Assembly (NCBI GenBank): GCA_018697195.1
Contig: CM031878.1
Coordinates: 3,427,884-3,491,883 of the forward strand
Direction of reading: 5' to 3'
DNA from: Certhia americana
Taxonomy: Eukaryota; Chordata; Aves; Passeriformes; Certhiidae
DNA length: 64,000 nt
The position numbers were made by a program, and so were the translations under genes. This document shows, piece by piece, positions 11,037 to 22,368 of this stretch. The notes under the pieces are model-generated. The model worked only from the letters and a program-made list of their open reading frames with translations. It did not search any database and was not told the origin of the DNA. Numbering within the stretch: the stretch's first letter is position 1; every line of letters starts with the position of its first letter.

Positions 11037-14000
11037 CATTCACAGAACAAGGTTTTTGGATATATAATTACCCAGAATTATATAACTGAGTTATATGATG
11101 ACTACCATGGTAGAAGTCTGTAAAAAAAATTTAGGCAAGTCATTGCAACTCTTACTACTCCACCTGCAGCCTCCAGATTTCTTCATGGCAGTCTGGAGGT
11201 CCCAGTTATGAGGGATGGCTGCAAAAGCCATTCAATATAGACCATACTGTAGCAGGGATGAGATGAACAAGTGGAAATGCGTTGTTTCCCTGCCTGAAGA
11301 CCCCCACTAACTCACCCAGAGTCAAGCTGCTAGCTCTGCTAGCAAAATCTCCATCAGTAAAATCTGCTTTGGGATCCTTCTGATGCTGCCATGACCAATG
11401 GAGGCAGCAAAGCTGAACACAGAATAATCTGATCCTGTGGAGATTTTCCAGCTAAAGACAGTCCAAGGCCAGAGACTGACTATTGATCTGCTTAGTTTCT
11501 GTGCATTTTCCATCTCAGATACTGGTAGTCAGGTACTTTTTGCATCTGCCCATGGGGGCCTGTGATTGCCAGTGTCTCCCAACCCACCACCCAGCCCAGG
11601 TGGTTTTTTGCAGGAGCTGACCTTAGTGGGGAACTGGCTGTCGTAAAGGTGGCAGCTCATCCATCACAGCTTTCGCAGGCTGTCAGCGTTGCATTTAATC
11701 TTACTCGTAATATTCCAGGGGAAGTTTGCAAAAGCCACAAACAGAATCCTAATGCTATATAATGAGATTTGTCGCCATTGAATTCTTCCCCTCAGGAGGA
11801 AGCTGGGCTGTGTTCTAGCTGCCCTCAGCTATTCAAAGATGGGAAATTCCCAATTCAGCCTACAGTCCCATGTGCTGGTCACATGCTGTTGGGACAGGTA
11901 TATCCATTCTAGACAAGATTCCGTTATATGTTGTCACAGGAATATCTTCCCTCTCAGCTCACATATGCTTTTAGAAATGGGCTCTCAGAATCCTGCAATT
12001 TACTAAAGAAGACTTTCCCAGCCACTGACACATCATATCCAAGAGGCTTCATTCCCATTTTACAGACCTGGGAGATCTTGCTCATAGGTTATACTGAACC
12101 TTCAAGTCCTTCTGTAAATCCTGATCAAAACCTGACCCAGACAACCACAGTTTTTAAAAGTTTGAACCAAACTCATCTCTAAAATTTTCAGTTTTCATTA
12201 TGTTCACTGCACCTATCTTCCACCTTCATTCCCTCCTTGAGGTTTATCAGCACAGAAATGAACTAAGTTGGAATCAATATGACTAGAATTATACTCTTGG
12301 AAACAATGCCAGATTCAATCAAGAAGGGTTACTCTAAGGATGAGATATAAAGCTCTGTTTCCCAGATATATATTCAATAGAATGACCTCTCTCCCTGACC
12401 TTTCTGTCAGTGTCATGCTGACAGATCAGATCTTCCACTGATGCAGACCCATGGAAGTTGCAATTTGTCAACAAGTCCCTGGGCTGTGCAGATCTTGAAT
12501 GGATTTCTATGATATAGTTTCACTTCTGGCAATAAGATGGGAAAAGGCTAAATCCCTGGAATTATGTGGGCCTCAGTCACCTCATCAAGCTTTATCCCTT
12601 GTTTCTCATTCCATAGGTGTCTAGCTCCTTGACCGAATGATGAACCAACAAAAAAAAAGTGATTTTTTTTTCTCTAGACACCTCTTTATATTTACAGATT
12701 CTTCAGCAAACAGATTAGTTAAATTATTATAGCTATATTCATTCGTGCTAGAAGCAGTAATGATAATCATTACAATGTTATATTTTAAAAAATTATGTTT
12801 TCAGCCTTGAAGCTGAAAAACATCAGCTAATAATCCTGAAATTGTTTGTGCCAGGTGTCATCCTCATGCTGAATTAGCTTTTAAAATTTCACCGAAGCAG
12901 TTAATCAGTTCCTGAGGGCAAGATTTAAGAAAAATACCATGCTTTGAAATGAACTATCACCATTAATAACCTTAATGTTTTCTCTCTAATCTGGCAGGAA
13001 ACTGGAGTCCAGATCCAAACTTTTCTTGTTTTTTAAAGAAACCCAGACAAATTTGGCCGAGCCACAAAGTTTTTGGGAGGAAGTTTTTCTGCGTGATTTA
13101 ATTCTCCTGAGTATTCTTCATTTCTCACCGGTCTTAGCAGTCTTGTTTCATTAGAGAGCATAGCATGTCTTCCCTGCAGTTATTCTTCCTTGTCGGACAG
13201 AGAAAACATATTTTTAATCCTAGAAAAGGAAAAAAAAACCCCAAAAATGAAAAATTGGAACAAAGGAGGAGCAAAGTGGGGTAAAGACTAGAAATTCACT
13301 TTGAAAAAGAGTGAGCAGATTTTATATTTGAGTATTATTGTTCGGACACTCTAATTATATTTAGGACCTTGCCATTATTAAACATAAAGATATTTTGGTT
13401 CATGTGGATTTTTTTCTTCCTTTTAGGTAATGAATGTATGAAATACTTTTTGAAATTGCATCTCTGTGCAATCATTTCCTTAGAACTGCAACATTTTTAG
13501 AAAAAAAAAAAAAAAAATTTCCTCCTTCAGCTCAAATAAGGCAGAGCAAGGGAAAAAACCCACATCATTGTAAAGTCCAAAATGAACCAAAATAATCTTC
13601 TATCCAGACAATCAATTTCTCAATGGTGCCCAATAGACATATTGACTCATGCATTTTGCTTACACAGCTGCCCAAAGGAAAACAAGGACCATATTGCTAC
13701 CCATCTCTTTTTGTAAAAGGCTGGCAATTATAGCGCTTGGAAAGTGGTAACCATCTTTCATTGTGTCAGGAAGTATTATTCAGGTTGGCATACAACCTCC
13801 CTGCTTACCCTCACAATATTCTTAATTAAATTAAGATTGTACCTGGAGCATAGAGGCCTGGTCCTTTCAAATGCTACAAAGTTTGTGACTTGATGCAAAG
13901 GTGATGGTGAGGAATTCTGAGGTCTGTGTCATGCAGGTACTTTCTTGGTGCTGATTTGCCTCATGATTTTCTATTTCATCTCAAATCCTGTTTCTCACCA

Positions 14001-15416
14001 TATCCAGACTTACAGACAGGTGGGATAAATGTAGTGATATGGTGTCATAATTTAATCATAAAGGGCATTTTCTTCATGATAGGTATGAGAGAGTGTGCAT
14101 GTATCTTGAGTCACAGGGCTTTATTTCCCTAATAAAGATAAATGGCATTTTGGGTGCATTAAGCTAGAAATCAGAAAAAAAAAATAAAAAACAAATCCAA
14201 CAAAAACAAAGCACCAAGATAAGTCCTGTGGTAGACAGTAGCAACAGAGAATTTTCATGGCCTATCTTGTAGCCTTTTGCAAGGCCATCTCAAAGTACTG
14301 TATTGACTTTTCATAAGGATGTTTGGAAAGTGACTTGAATAAATCATGATATGCAAATGTAAATGAAAACAAAGCCTGGGATTTCTGACCTAGAATTTGA
14401 ATATACACCATACATGCAATTCATACAATTCCTTTATTCAGATTTATGTCCAAATTTTGAAAATAAAGGACAGTCTATTGTTTGGGAAGCTGCGTTAACA
14501 TTTAGAAGCTCACAGGGCTGGCTCTGTGCTTTGCAGTGGACTTGCTGCATGTTATTGGATGAGGTCTCAAAGTGTAAAAGATACCTTAAGTGGCAGGCAG
14601 CAGCAGTCCTTATGATATGTATTTAAACTCTATTTGATGCACACATTAATCAGCATGCTGAACACCCTTCCATTTAGCAGGCTGGCAGGTCAAATGCCAA
14701 GAGATAGCCACCATGAAAATTTCAGAAAAAATGATCCCTGCTTTAGAAGTCAGTAAAAAGAGCTGTCTTGTTTCCCTTCGGGCTCATACAGTTCCTCAAA
14801 CACAGACACATTTCCTAACGTTCTTCAAGAACAGTAAGTACACAGGGCCACTTAGGGAAGATGATCTGAAAAACAAATAGATTTTGAATCTTCATACAGC
14901 TCAGGTATGAGCTCAGTGATAGGATTACAGGTCTGCAAAGACCAAAACACTCCAAAGCATGCTCAGAAATTAATGTGACTGAAAAATATTAAGGTATGAA
15001 AGCTGATGTGCTTAGAGTTCAAGTTGCCTCCAGGATTATGTTAATGCTCAACTAGGATTTTCTAGGGCCTTAATTCTGTGTAAGTCTTTCCAGTCATCCT
15101 TTCTAGCCTATAGAATAAAAGTATCAGCACTGTCAAACCAAAGGATTACTGTACTAAAGAGAGGAAATACATGAAAAACTTGATGCATCAGAATTAGGGA
15201 CATAATATACCTGAGCAAATGAATATTACCAGTCTGCTCTGTTCAAATACTTCATGAATTCAGCCTGATCCTTTCACCGTTGAATTTTACCTGTTGGATG
15301 CTGTCAGATTGTTTTTCTGGTCAGTGATTTGCAGGATCTAAGAATCAGACTATATATATTGTAATGTTTTTACATTGATTAATATTTTGTGCATTAGGCA
15401 ATATTTATGAAATTTG

Positions 15417-15436
15417 ATTTTTTCTTTTTTTTGTAG
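15417..15436 (+). promoter_or_regulatory. Splice acceptor of the last RIT2 exon
   Basis: A tract of T with a single C ('ttttttctttttttttgtag' type) runs directly into the AG at 15435-15436. The open frame downstream starts exactly here in phase 0 with Val-Ser-Thr-Glu-Glu-Gly, the expected first residues of the final RIT1/RIT2 exon. This sets the exon's left boundary. Confidence 0.92.
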
Positions 15437-15664
15437 GTCTCAACTGAAGAAGGAATGAGCTTAGCCAGAGAATATTCCTGCTCCTTTTTTGAGACTTCAG
15501 CTGCGCTCCGCTTCTACATTGATGATGTCTTTCATGGATTAGTGAGGGAAATTCGAAGGAAAGAGTCCTCACTGCCCATGATAGAGAAGAAGATGAAGAG
15601 GAGGGATAGTCTGTGGCGGAAACTGAAGGGATCCCTGAAGAAAAAAAAGGAAAGTACAACCTGA
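15437..15664 (+). CDS. RIT2: RIT2 (Ras-like without CAAX 2, Rin), last coding exon
   Basis: RIT2 is a neuronal small GTPase of the Ras superfamily. It acts at the plasma membrane, binds calmodulin and is linked to neurite growth and dopamine-transporter trafficking. This exon encodes the final 75 residues plus TGA (the mammalian protein is 217 residues, so roughly 143-217). Seen in the sequence: [15 protein letters not shown], then [10 protein letters not shown], whose ETSA is the G5 box that contacts the guanine base, then the last helix [13 protein letters not shown], then a strongly basic tail ending LKKKKESTT. There is no CAAX cysteine, which is typical of RIT proteins because they bind membrane through the basic tail. 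The tail reads [15 protein letters not shown], closer to RIT2 than to RIT1, which has KNSVWKRLKSPFRKKK in that place. Upstream exons with G1-G4 lie outside the window. An internal ATG at 15455 is not a start. Confidence 0.93.
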   Translation, partial: VSTEEGMSLAREYSCSFFETSAALRFYIDDVFHGLVREIRRKESSLPMIEKKMKRRDSLWRKLKGSLKKKKESTT

Positions 15665-16373
15665 TGGCAATTCTCCATGAGCCACTCATCAGGAGCTGAC
15701 CACAGTAACCTGTAATGTTTCAAAAAGGCAGCATTGATACAGCATCTTCCAGGCCAGGTCCTGGAGTTCCTCCCCATCAGCTCTCATGCAGAAGTTGTTC
15801 CTTGAGAGCCCAGTTCATGGTTTCCCTGTGACTCTTCTGTTCTATAGTGTCATTTAGCGTACCCTCTCATACATTTTCTGCAACACTGAGTGCGAAAATA
15901 CTGTGTTTACTGACGTGTGTTCTGTGGCTGGTCTTCAAATGTTATGAGTTATGCCAGCATCCAAGGCAGAACCAGCTTCCACCAGCTCTAAGACAATGGA
16001 TACACTTACTGTTGCCTCCTCTGCATGCACAGGTCATTTCACCACCCCTGGAATGAATGACGTTGATTTCAATGGACATTTTGACTGCTTAAGGACTTTG
16101 GGGTATGACCTTCAGCTTTGCATTCACATGTAGGTTTAGGGTTAGAGTGTGCTCAGCCTGCACACCTGCGTCCGTCTGTGAGCCAGGCACAAAGGGGACA
16201 CTGGGGACTCACCATTCTGCCCCCATCCCCTGTGTGCCCCTTTCTGTCCCATCAGCAGGCAGGTGTTGCAAGCAGAGTATAAGTCATGCTGCAGGGTACT
16301 GCCCTGTCTGCTCTGTTCTGTACTTGCCAGGGCTGGCTGGCAGAGGTGCCATGTCCTACAGACACGCCGTGCA

Positions 16374-16564
16374 TTGAAATCACACAAGAGTTTGTGTTGG
16401 AAAGGAACTTTTAAAGGTCACCTGGTCCAAACACCTGTAATGAACACAGATATCTTACACTTGATCAGGTTTCTGAGAGTCCCGTTCAGCCTGACTTTAG
16501 ATGTTTTCAGGGTATCCACCACCAATCTGGGCATCCTGTGCCAGTGCTTCACCATCAGCCACAC
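16374..16564 (-). mobile_element. CR1 LINE 3' fragment, antisense in the probable RIT2 3' UTR
   Basis: The + strand reads 'gtgttggaaaggaacttttaaaggtcacctggtccaa', then 'ttgatcaggttt', 'ttcagcctgacttta', 'tgccagtgcttcaccatcagcc', which is the reverse of a diverged CR1 3' end. The copy is old, with many mismatches and small gaps. It is inserted antisense to RIT2. Confidence 0.85.
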
Positions 16565-16833
16565 TCCCCTGTCCCAACAAGGAGCTCACAAGAGCTCTGC
16601 CTCTCCAATGAGTTCCAGAGCCCACCCTGGAGCAGTGCAGCTCTGTCCCAGCATGTAATAGCATCTGTGATGTAGTATCCAGCCCTTGACTTACTAGAGA
16701 ATTGCATCAGCTCAATCACCATTGTTCACAGTCCTTGACCATCCAACTGAAACACTTGATTACGCAGTTGGATAAGTCTTTTTAAATACTCCTTTTTAAA
16801 GCTAGCATGAAGTAGTGTATGTTCCTAAACATT

Positions 16834-16861
16834 CCCCCCCCCCCCCCCCCCCCCAGCCCCC
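16834..16861. repeat. Poly(C)21 run followed by AGCCCCC
   Basis: Twenty-one consecutive C residues, then AG, then five more C (16834-16861). On the other strand this is a G21 tract able to form a G-quadruplex, and the C strand could form an i-motif. Its length in the assembly may be unreliable because such runs are hard to sequence. Confidence 0.95.
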
Positions 16862-16927
16862 AGAGTTCTTTTAATGTTGTTGCTATTTATAAATTTTACA
16901 GATAGAATATGCATAAGTTTTGTCAAA

Positions 16928-16933
16928 AATAAA
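16928..16933 (+). promoter_or_regulatory. Candidate poly(A) signal AATAAA for RIT2
   Basis: First canonical hexamer after the RIT2 stop, with a GT-rich downstream region starting about 35 bp later. Two further overlapping AATAAA copies at 17529-17534 and 17533-17538 are alternatives for a longer UTR form. Confidence 0.5.
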
Positions 16934-16987
16934 GATTATGATTTCCATGGAGCCATACTAGTAGTCAGTGTCATTTGTGTCTGTCCT

Positions 16988-19900
16988 GGAGTGATATTTG
17001 ATATAACAAAAATATGTATCTTTGTTATTCCATTTTTTTACATTCCTTCTGTGATTATTTTGCAGAGTTTCAACCAATTATATTTTGCACAAACTGGGTG
17101 GGAGCAGATTCTTCTTTAAAACTTGGAAAGGTTATGGTATTGTGAATAACTTTAGTTCATTAAAATGTTTTATTCTCCACTGTCCTTTGCTTTCAAGGCA
17201 ATCTGGAGATATTTTGTGACTTGTCAAAAATCCTTCATCCAAAGTAATGCTTTGTTGTACATTTTTAGATACTATGTGATAAAGATTATTTTTGAGGATT
17301 ACAAGTACATGTACCTAGTCAAAGTGAATTTTTTGTTTCCTGCCTCTGAAAGCTGACATCTCCATTTATACCATTATAATTACTATTATTATTTTATCTA
17401 TATTTCTACAAAGATTTTAGGTCAAGTATCCTAGAGGCAAAAAGAAGCACTTGTCCAAAGAGTTTATAAGCTACTTATTGGTGGAGGGACAACAAGAGGC
17501 TACATTGAACAGATGGCAGCTATGAGACAATAAATAAAAAAGGGGGAACATCTGTGTCTGTTCCAATCCTGCACACTGCATAGAGGGGAACGAAGCAGTC
17601 ATTCTCTGTGTAAGAGAGCATAAAAATTACCACCCTGAGAAACCTTGAGGGATGGTCTTTGTTTTTTTCAGGCAGATGCCTGAGTTATAAGTCAATTGAA
17701 AATCATTTAGTGTTGGTTATGTCATTTCACATCCTCCCCTACTTAGGGACACATAATCAGCATAGACTTGGCTCTGTATTTTTAGGAGTACCTTGGTTCA
17801 AGTCAGTTTGCAAGATAAAGAAAGGTTGCAGAAGACAGCATAGGTATAGTCTGCTATTAAATCTTAAATGGATTAACTTAATTAAATATAACCATTCACT
17901 CACATTAAGGTCATCTGGCCTAGAGGAACATCTTTCCATATTGTAGAACTCTCTTAGCCTTCTCAGCAGGGTTGCCACACTCGAGCTGCTCTTGGAAGTG
18001 ATTCCTGGACTGTGCCAGGTTCTGCACCATACTGATCAACAGGTCAAAAAAGTGCTTCTGTGGTCTGAAACCAAGGAAGGCCTGGCTCTAACATGTTGGC
18101 AGTATGGATGCCCTCGTGTGTCTCCTGGGATAAGTACAAATTAGTGGTACATGTTGCATCATCATATTTTCAGATGTAGAAAGCCCATGAGAACTCCACG
18201 TTCTTTTTGTCTTCACAGCCGCTGAAATTCTCATTTTGAAAGGTATTTGGTGCCAGGTTAATCTCTCCACGAAGAATGAGGTCTCATACCCTCTAAGGAT
18301 ATTCTGCTACATCTTCTATGAGCAATTTCAGGCATTGAATATGTTGTAGGAAGAAAAGTCTGTATTTATCTTACTCCACTTTGATCTTGTAGAACTTTAG
18401 GATGACATCCAGTCATTCAAAACCTCTTTGGTTAATAGAGAGATGTTCGTGATTTTTCCCCTATGGAATGGATGATTAGCATATGGTGAATCCCCCCTGA
18501 ACTAGCTGTCTCTTTCCAGTGACTATATTTCACTCCAGAAAAAACAGCCCAGTTTTCCAGCTAACATTTTGATGTCTAAATTTAGATGGGATAAACCCAA
18601 TCTGTAAAAATTTCTCCACTCAATATCAACAGCAGAGAATAGTTATGCAAATGCTGGGCATTGAGCCTTGTCTCTGAAACACCTCACCATCCTTTACTTT
18701 TAAATTGGGAAAGTAATTCTGATTTACCATGACCCAATTCCTCAATAATCTATAACGCTTAACCTCAGTTAATTGAGCAGAGCTGATGGAGGTTAGAGTC
18801 ACTGAGGATAACATAAGTCATAACTGCACAAGAGGCTGGGTGCAGCTCCTTTACCTAATTAATCATTTTGGTTCCATCAGTATTTAACTGTCAGACCTAG
18901 CTGAGAGAATGAAAAAAACAGCGGCTCTGTGTCTGAAGACTTTTTGTGTCTGACTATTCTCTCATCTAATCGTGTCTGGAAGATTTGAAGAAGGAAAAAG
19001 ATCACTTTATTTTGCTGTGTTGCCTACAGTCCCATGAAGGTGGCAGCTATAACTTATTCCACCATCAGACTCTGTTGCAATTGGACCATAATTCAGGTTC
19101 CTACAGGAATATAATTAAAGTCAGCTAATAAATAAAATAAAGTAATAACAATTTGCAAAAGTATCCTTGGTGTCTCTCACAAATACATAATATATGGCAG
19201 TTAATTACCCTTCTTCACAGCTGTGCCAGATCACATGTTGCCTCTAGTTGAGAAGTGGTCTGGGGAAGGCTGTAAGTCAAGGTGGAGTATTGCTGAACTT
19301 AAGTTTTCCTTTATACATGGATTTTGCACACCAGCCTTAGAACTTTGTGCAGAATCTACCTGTGTTCCCTTAGACTGGGAGTTCAAAACTATGTTAGCAA
19401 TCTGATGTCTCTACAAATGATTGAAATTACACAACCAAAAAAGTCTGTTTTGAGACTGAGATGTAAGAATGCATAGCTAGAATGAAATTATCTTTATTTT
19501 GTCCACTAAATATATAATATATATAAAATATGTAGGTAGTATGCATACACCATAATATATATAGTTTCTGGATGTCTCTTATTTGTAAGCTTAGATATTT
19601 GAGCTCTCTCTCTTTATCATGACAGATAAAAAAAAAATCCAAAACCAAAAAAACAAACAAAAAACAACCAAACAGAACAAACCAAACCAAACCAAACCAA
19701 ACCAAACCAAACCAAAACCAAACCACCCCAAACCAAAACCAAACAAAATTACTTGAAAAACCCCCAGAACCAAATACAAAAAAACAAAAAAAAAACCCAA
19801 AACCAAAAAAACAACAAAACACCAAAACAAAAAGAAACCCCAAAAAAACATGCAGAAAGAAAAAGATGGGGCACAGCAGAACTTGGTGTCTCATAGTGAA

Positions 19901-21350
19901 GACTTAGATTCCACAACTGTGTCAAATTCTTCTAAGTTGTACATTTCTCTTGGTGGTCCAGATATGATATTTGTGACAAGCAAAACAGCTGCAAGTGGGT
20001 CTTCTTGTAGAAATAGAAAACAAAGGTATACCTACTGCAGCCACCTCAGAAGGTGACACTGAAATAATGATGAGTTAAACTGAAAATGGTTCATGAATTT
20101 AATATAAATCTCAAAAATTTTATGGCTAGCTCCTAGAGCTAATTATATGCACTAGTGTTGGCCTGAATTTTTACTAGCAATCGAAAGAGGGATGTCTAAC
20201 GTAGACAATTATGCTAATATAATTCAATTAAGTATACTTACAGCAGTTATCCATATTTAGACATTCCCTTTAGGGACTCTTATTTATGCAAGTGTGCATT
20301 GCACACTGCTCATTGCTTATGACCAAAAGAAATCCCTGAAAATTAGCAGAGGAATGGCAAAATCACAGAATGTGACCTTAATTCAGTATGAAAATCACTG
20401 TTCTCATAACTTTGAATGGAATGGTGTCTTAGACCAGATCATTCTCCCTCTTATTACTGTTTCTAGCTTGATCTGTCCCTTCAAGCATGTGGAGTTAGGA
20501 TGTCTGCCTGGCAAAATGATTTGTAATGGGGATGGCATTGTCTCACAGACACTCTGAAAGTCACCCCAAGAGGCATTGCCCTGCACCTCTAGCCTGATTT
20601 ATCACTCCCTGATGCTCTTGCTTCTAAACCTCCTCAATTTGAGCTCTCCAATTTTGTTACATCGCGCTGAATTATGGGGTTGTTTTGTGATGAGGACAAA
20701 TGTCCACTCAAGAGCACCAAACTCATTTCATGATCTGAACTCTTTCCCCAAGAGGTAATAAAGACAAGAACATCCAAAGCCATTGCATCACCTGCTTTAT
20801 ATCTTCTGTCAATAGATAATTAATGTGACAATTAGATTTCCCCATTCTTGCACTTTGTCATGCATCATTTTCTAAAGCGCTTTTGGACTTACAAGTATTT
20901 CAAAAACTGCGTGATCAAGCTAGAAAGGCATCATTTTTCATGGTACTCTTGGAACAGAATTACAGTGAAAGAGTAATTGTAGGAGGGTAAAGTAAAGCAG
21001 GTCTTATAATAATATTATATTGCCTTACTTATATAAAAAAATTCTGATATAATTTTACCTTATAGATTAGGTATAATCAATAGAAGAAATCTTGTATATT
21101 TATGCTCTTCTTGCCTTCTGAAAACAAGATAGTTTGAAATTATTTTTCCTGGAAAGAGGATATCAGGATAAAACTAGTAGATTAAAGAACTGTACTGTAA
21201 ACCATGGCTGTGACTTCATTTAACACATTCAAAAAGTTTCTTGTGCAGTTCCTTCCATTTTTCTCTCTGCAATCCCAAAACATGAAGGGTGACCTATCTG
21301 TCTGGAGCTCTATCCAGATAAACTCACTCTGTTTCATTTTACAAGGGCAT
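16988..21350. other. Intergenic, no gene recognised
   Basis: AT-rich sequence without a supportable gene. It contains the alternative poly(A) hexamers near 17530, a short coding-like but broken patch on the - strand at about 17923-18283 (see findings), TA-rich sequence near 19510-19560 and the A/C low-complexity tract at 19628-19852. The rest shows nothing I can name. Confidence 0.7.
19628..19852. repeat. A/C-rich low-complexity tract with (ACCAA)n core
   Basis: About 225 bases made almost only of A and C on the + strand. The core at 19679-19714 is about seven tandem ACCAA pentamers, flanked by irregular AAAAC/ACCAAAA words. The complementary strand is G/T-rich (TTGGT repeats) and reads as a false membrane-like ORF of Phe/Gly/Val/Trp. 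Confidence 0.93.
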
Positions 21351-21645
21351 GTAAGTGACAGGACAAGGGGAAATGGATTTAAATTGAAGAGAGTAAGTTT
21401 ATAACAGATTTGAGTACAAGAAGAAATTCTTTTTTTACCATGAGGGTGGTGAGGCTCTGATATAAGTTCCTTAAGAGAAACTGTGTCTGCCCCATCCCTG
21501 AAAATGTCCAAGGACAGGTTAGATGGGATTTGGAGCAACCTGGGATAGTGGAAAATATCGTTCCTGCCCATGGCAGGTGGTTGGAATGAGATGAGCTTTA
21601 AGATCCTTTCTAACCCAAACTATTTCATAATATTATGATTCTATC
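21351..21645 (+). mobile_element. CR1 LINE 3' fragment
   Basis: 'gtgacaggacaaggggaaatgg', 'accatgagggtggtgaggct', 'gccccatccctgaaaatgtcc', 'gacaggttagatgggatttggagcaacctggg', and the end 'taacccaaactatttcataatattatgattctat' follow the CR1 3' region in order. The copy is 5'-truncated and diverged. It faces another CR1 at 22190 in the opposite orientation. Confidence 0.93.
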
Positions 21646-22189
21646 TAATTTGTTCTCTTGCATCAACCCCAGCTATTTAAAGGGCAAACTCAAATGCTTT
21701 TGACAAACCAAAGACAGAGAGTCTTCTGCCTTCTTCATAAATTTCTCATAAATGTTCACACTGAGGCAAAAGAGTAATGTTTTCCCTGATAAAGTTTTGC
21801 AAAGTTACTCAGCTGTCTGAAGAAAAAACTGAATTTGCCTCCACTGCTAGACATTGCTGACTAATCACAGATGCCTCTTTATGTAAGACATTGACTAAAT
21901 AAGCTTGAACACATAAAGCATTCAGCCAGCATAAGTGGGCAGCTCCTCTGAAGGCAGTGGATAATCTTATGGTTGATTCACATCCGTCTCCAGAACAAAA
22001 TTGCACATCACAGCATGGTAATGAATATACTTCAATAACACACAGGAAGATGATGTTTCTGTCACTGAAAACTTACAAAATCCATAACCCAAAGCAAGAC
22101 AATCTAAGGAAGACAGAATAAACAGACCATGAGTAATGACAACAATAGGCAAATATAGTCGAGGAGAATAGAATATAAGTAGATGCATG

Positions 22190-22368
22190 AAAATCATAAA
22201 ATAATAGAATGGTTTGGGTTGGAAGGGACTATCAAAGATCATCTAGTTCAGCCCTCCCTACTGAAAGGGCCAACTTCAACTAGATTACTTTTCCTAGAGT
22301 CCTGTCTAACCTGACCTTGAATTTTTCCAGGAATGTGGCACCTACCACCTTGGTGAGGAGAATTGCCA
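22190..22368 (-). mobile_element. CR1 LINE 3' fragment
   Basis: The + strand starts 'agaatggtttgggttggaagggac', then 'gatcatctagttca', 'aactagatt', 'gtctaacctgaccttgaatttttccaggaatg', 'ccacctt', which is the reverse complement of the CR1 3' end. It fades into unrelated sequence after about 22368. Confidence 0.93.

Larger units (their letters stand above)
385..15436 (+). other. Last intron of RIT2 (3' part), non-coding
   Basis: This stretch lies upstream of a clear splice acceptor for the final RIT2 exon, and no other exon was recognised in it, so it is read as intron sequence. RIT2 is known in mammals for very long introns, which fits a 15-kb piece with no exon. It is AT-rich and contains short open frames that look like chance. 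Within it are listed separately the SINE-like element near 2.2 kb, CR1 fragments at 2.8 and 10.0 kb, poly(A) tracts at 4.5 and 5.7 kb, a G/T-rich low-complexity tract near 3.5 kb and an (AAAAC)n repeat near 11.0 kb. The remainder shows nothing I can name. The donor site and upstream exons are outside the window. Confidence 0.75.
15665..16987 (+). other. Probable RIT2 3' UTR
   Basis: The sequence after the RIT2 stop has no further coding signal. I see no AATAAA or ATTAAA in the first ~700 bases. The first canonical signal is AATAAA at 16928-16933, followed 35 bp later by a GT-rich stretch (16969-16987) of the kind that helps cleavage. If this site is used, the UTR is about 1.3 kb and includes a CR1 fragment and a poly(C) run. 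The true end is not certain without RNA evidence. Confidence 0.55.

Noticed and set aside
15532..15777. ORFs on the - strand opposite the RIT2 exon (15405-15689, 15532-15777)
   Set aside because: Shadows of the RIT2 coding exon in antisense frames. The + strand exon has the splice site and family match.
19427..19894. 155-codon Phe/Gly/Val/Trp-rich ORF on -
   Set aside because: It is the translation of the (ACCAA)n low-complexity tract read from the G/T strand.
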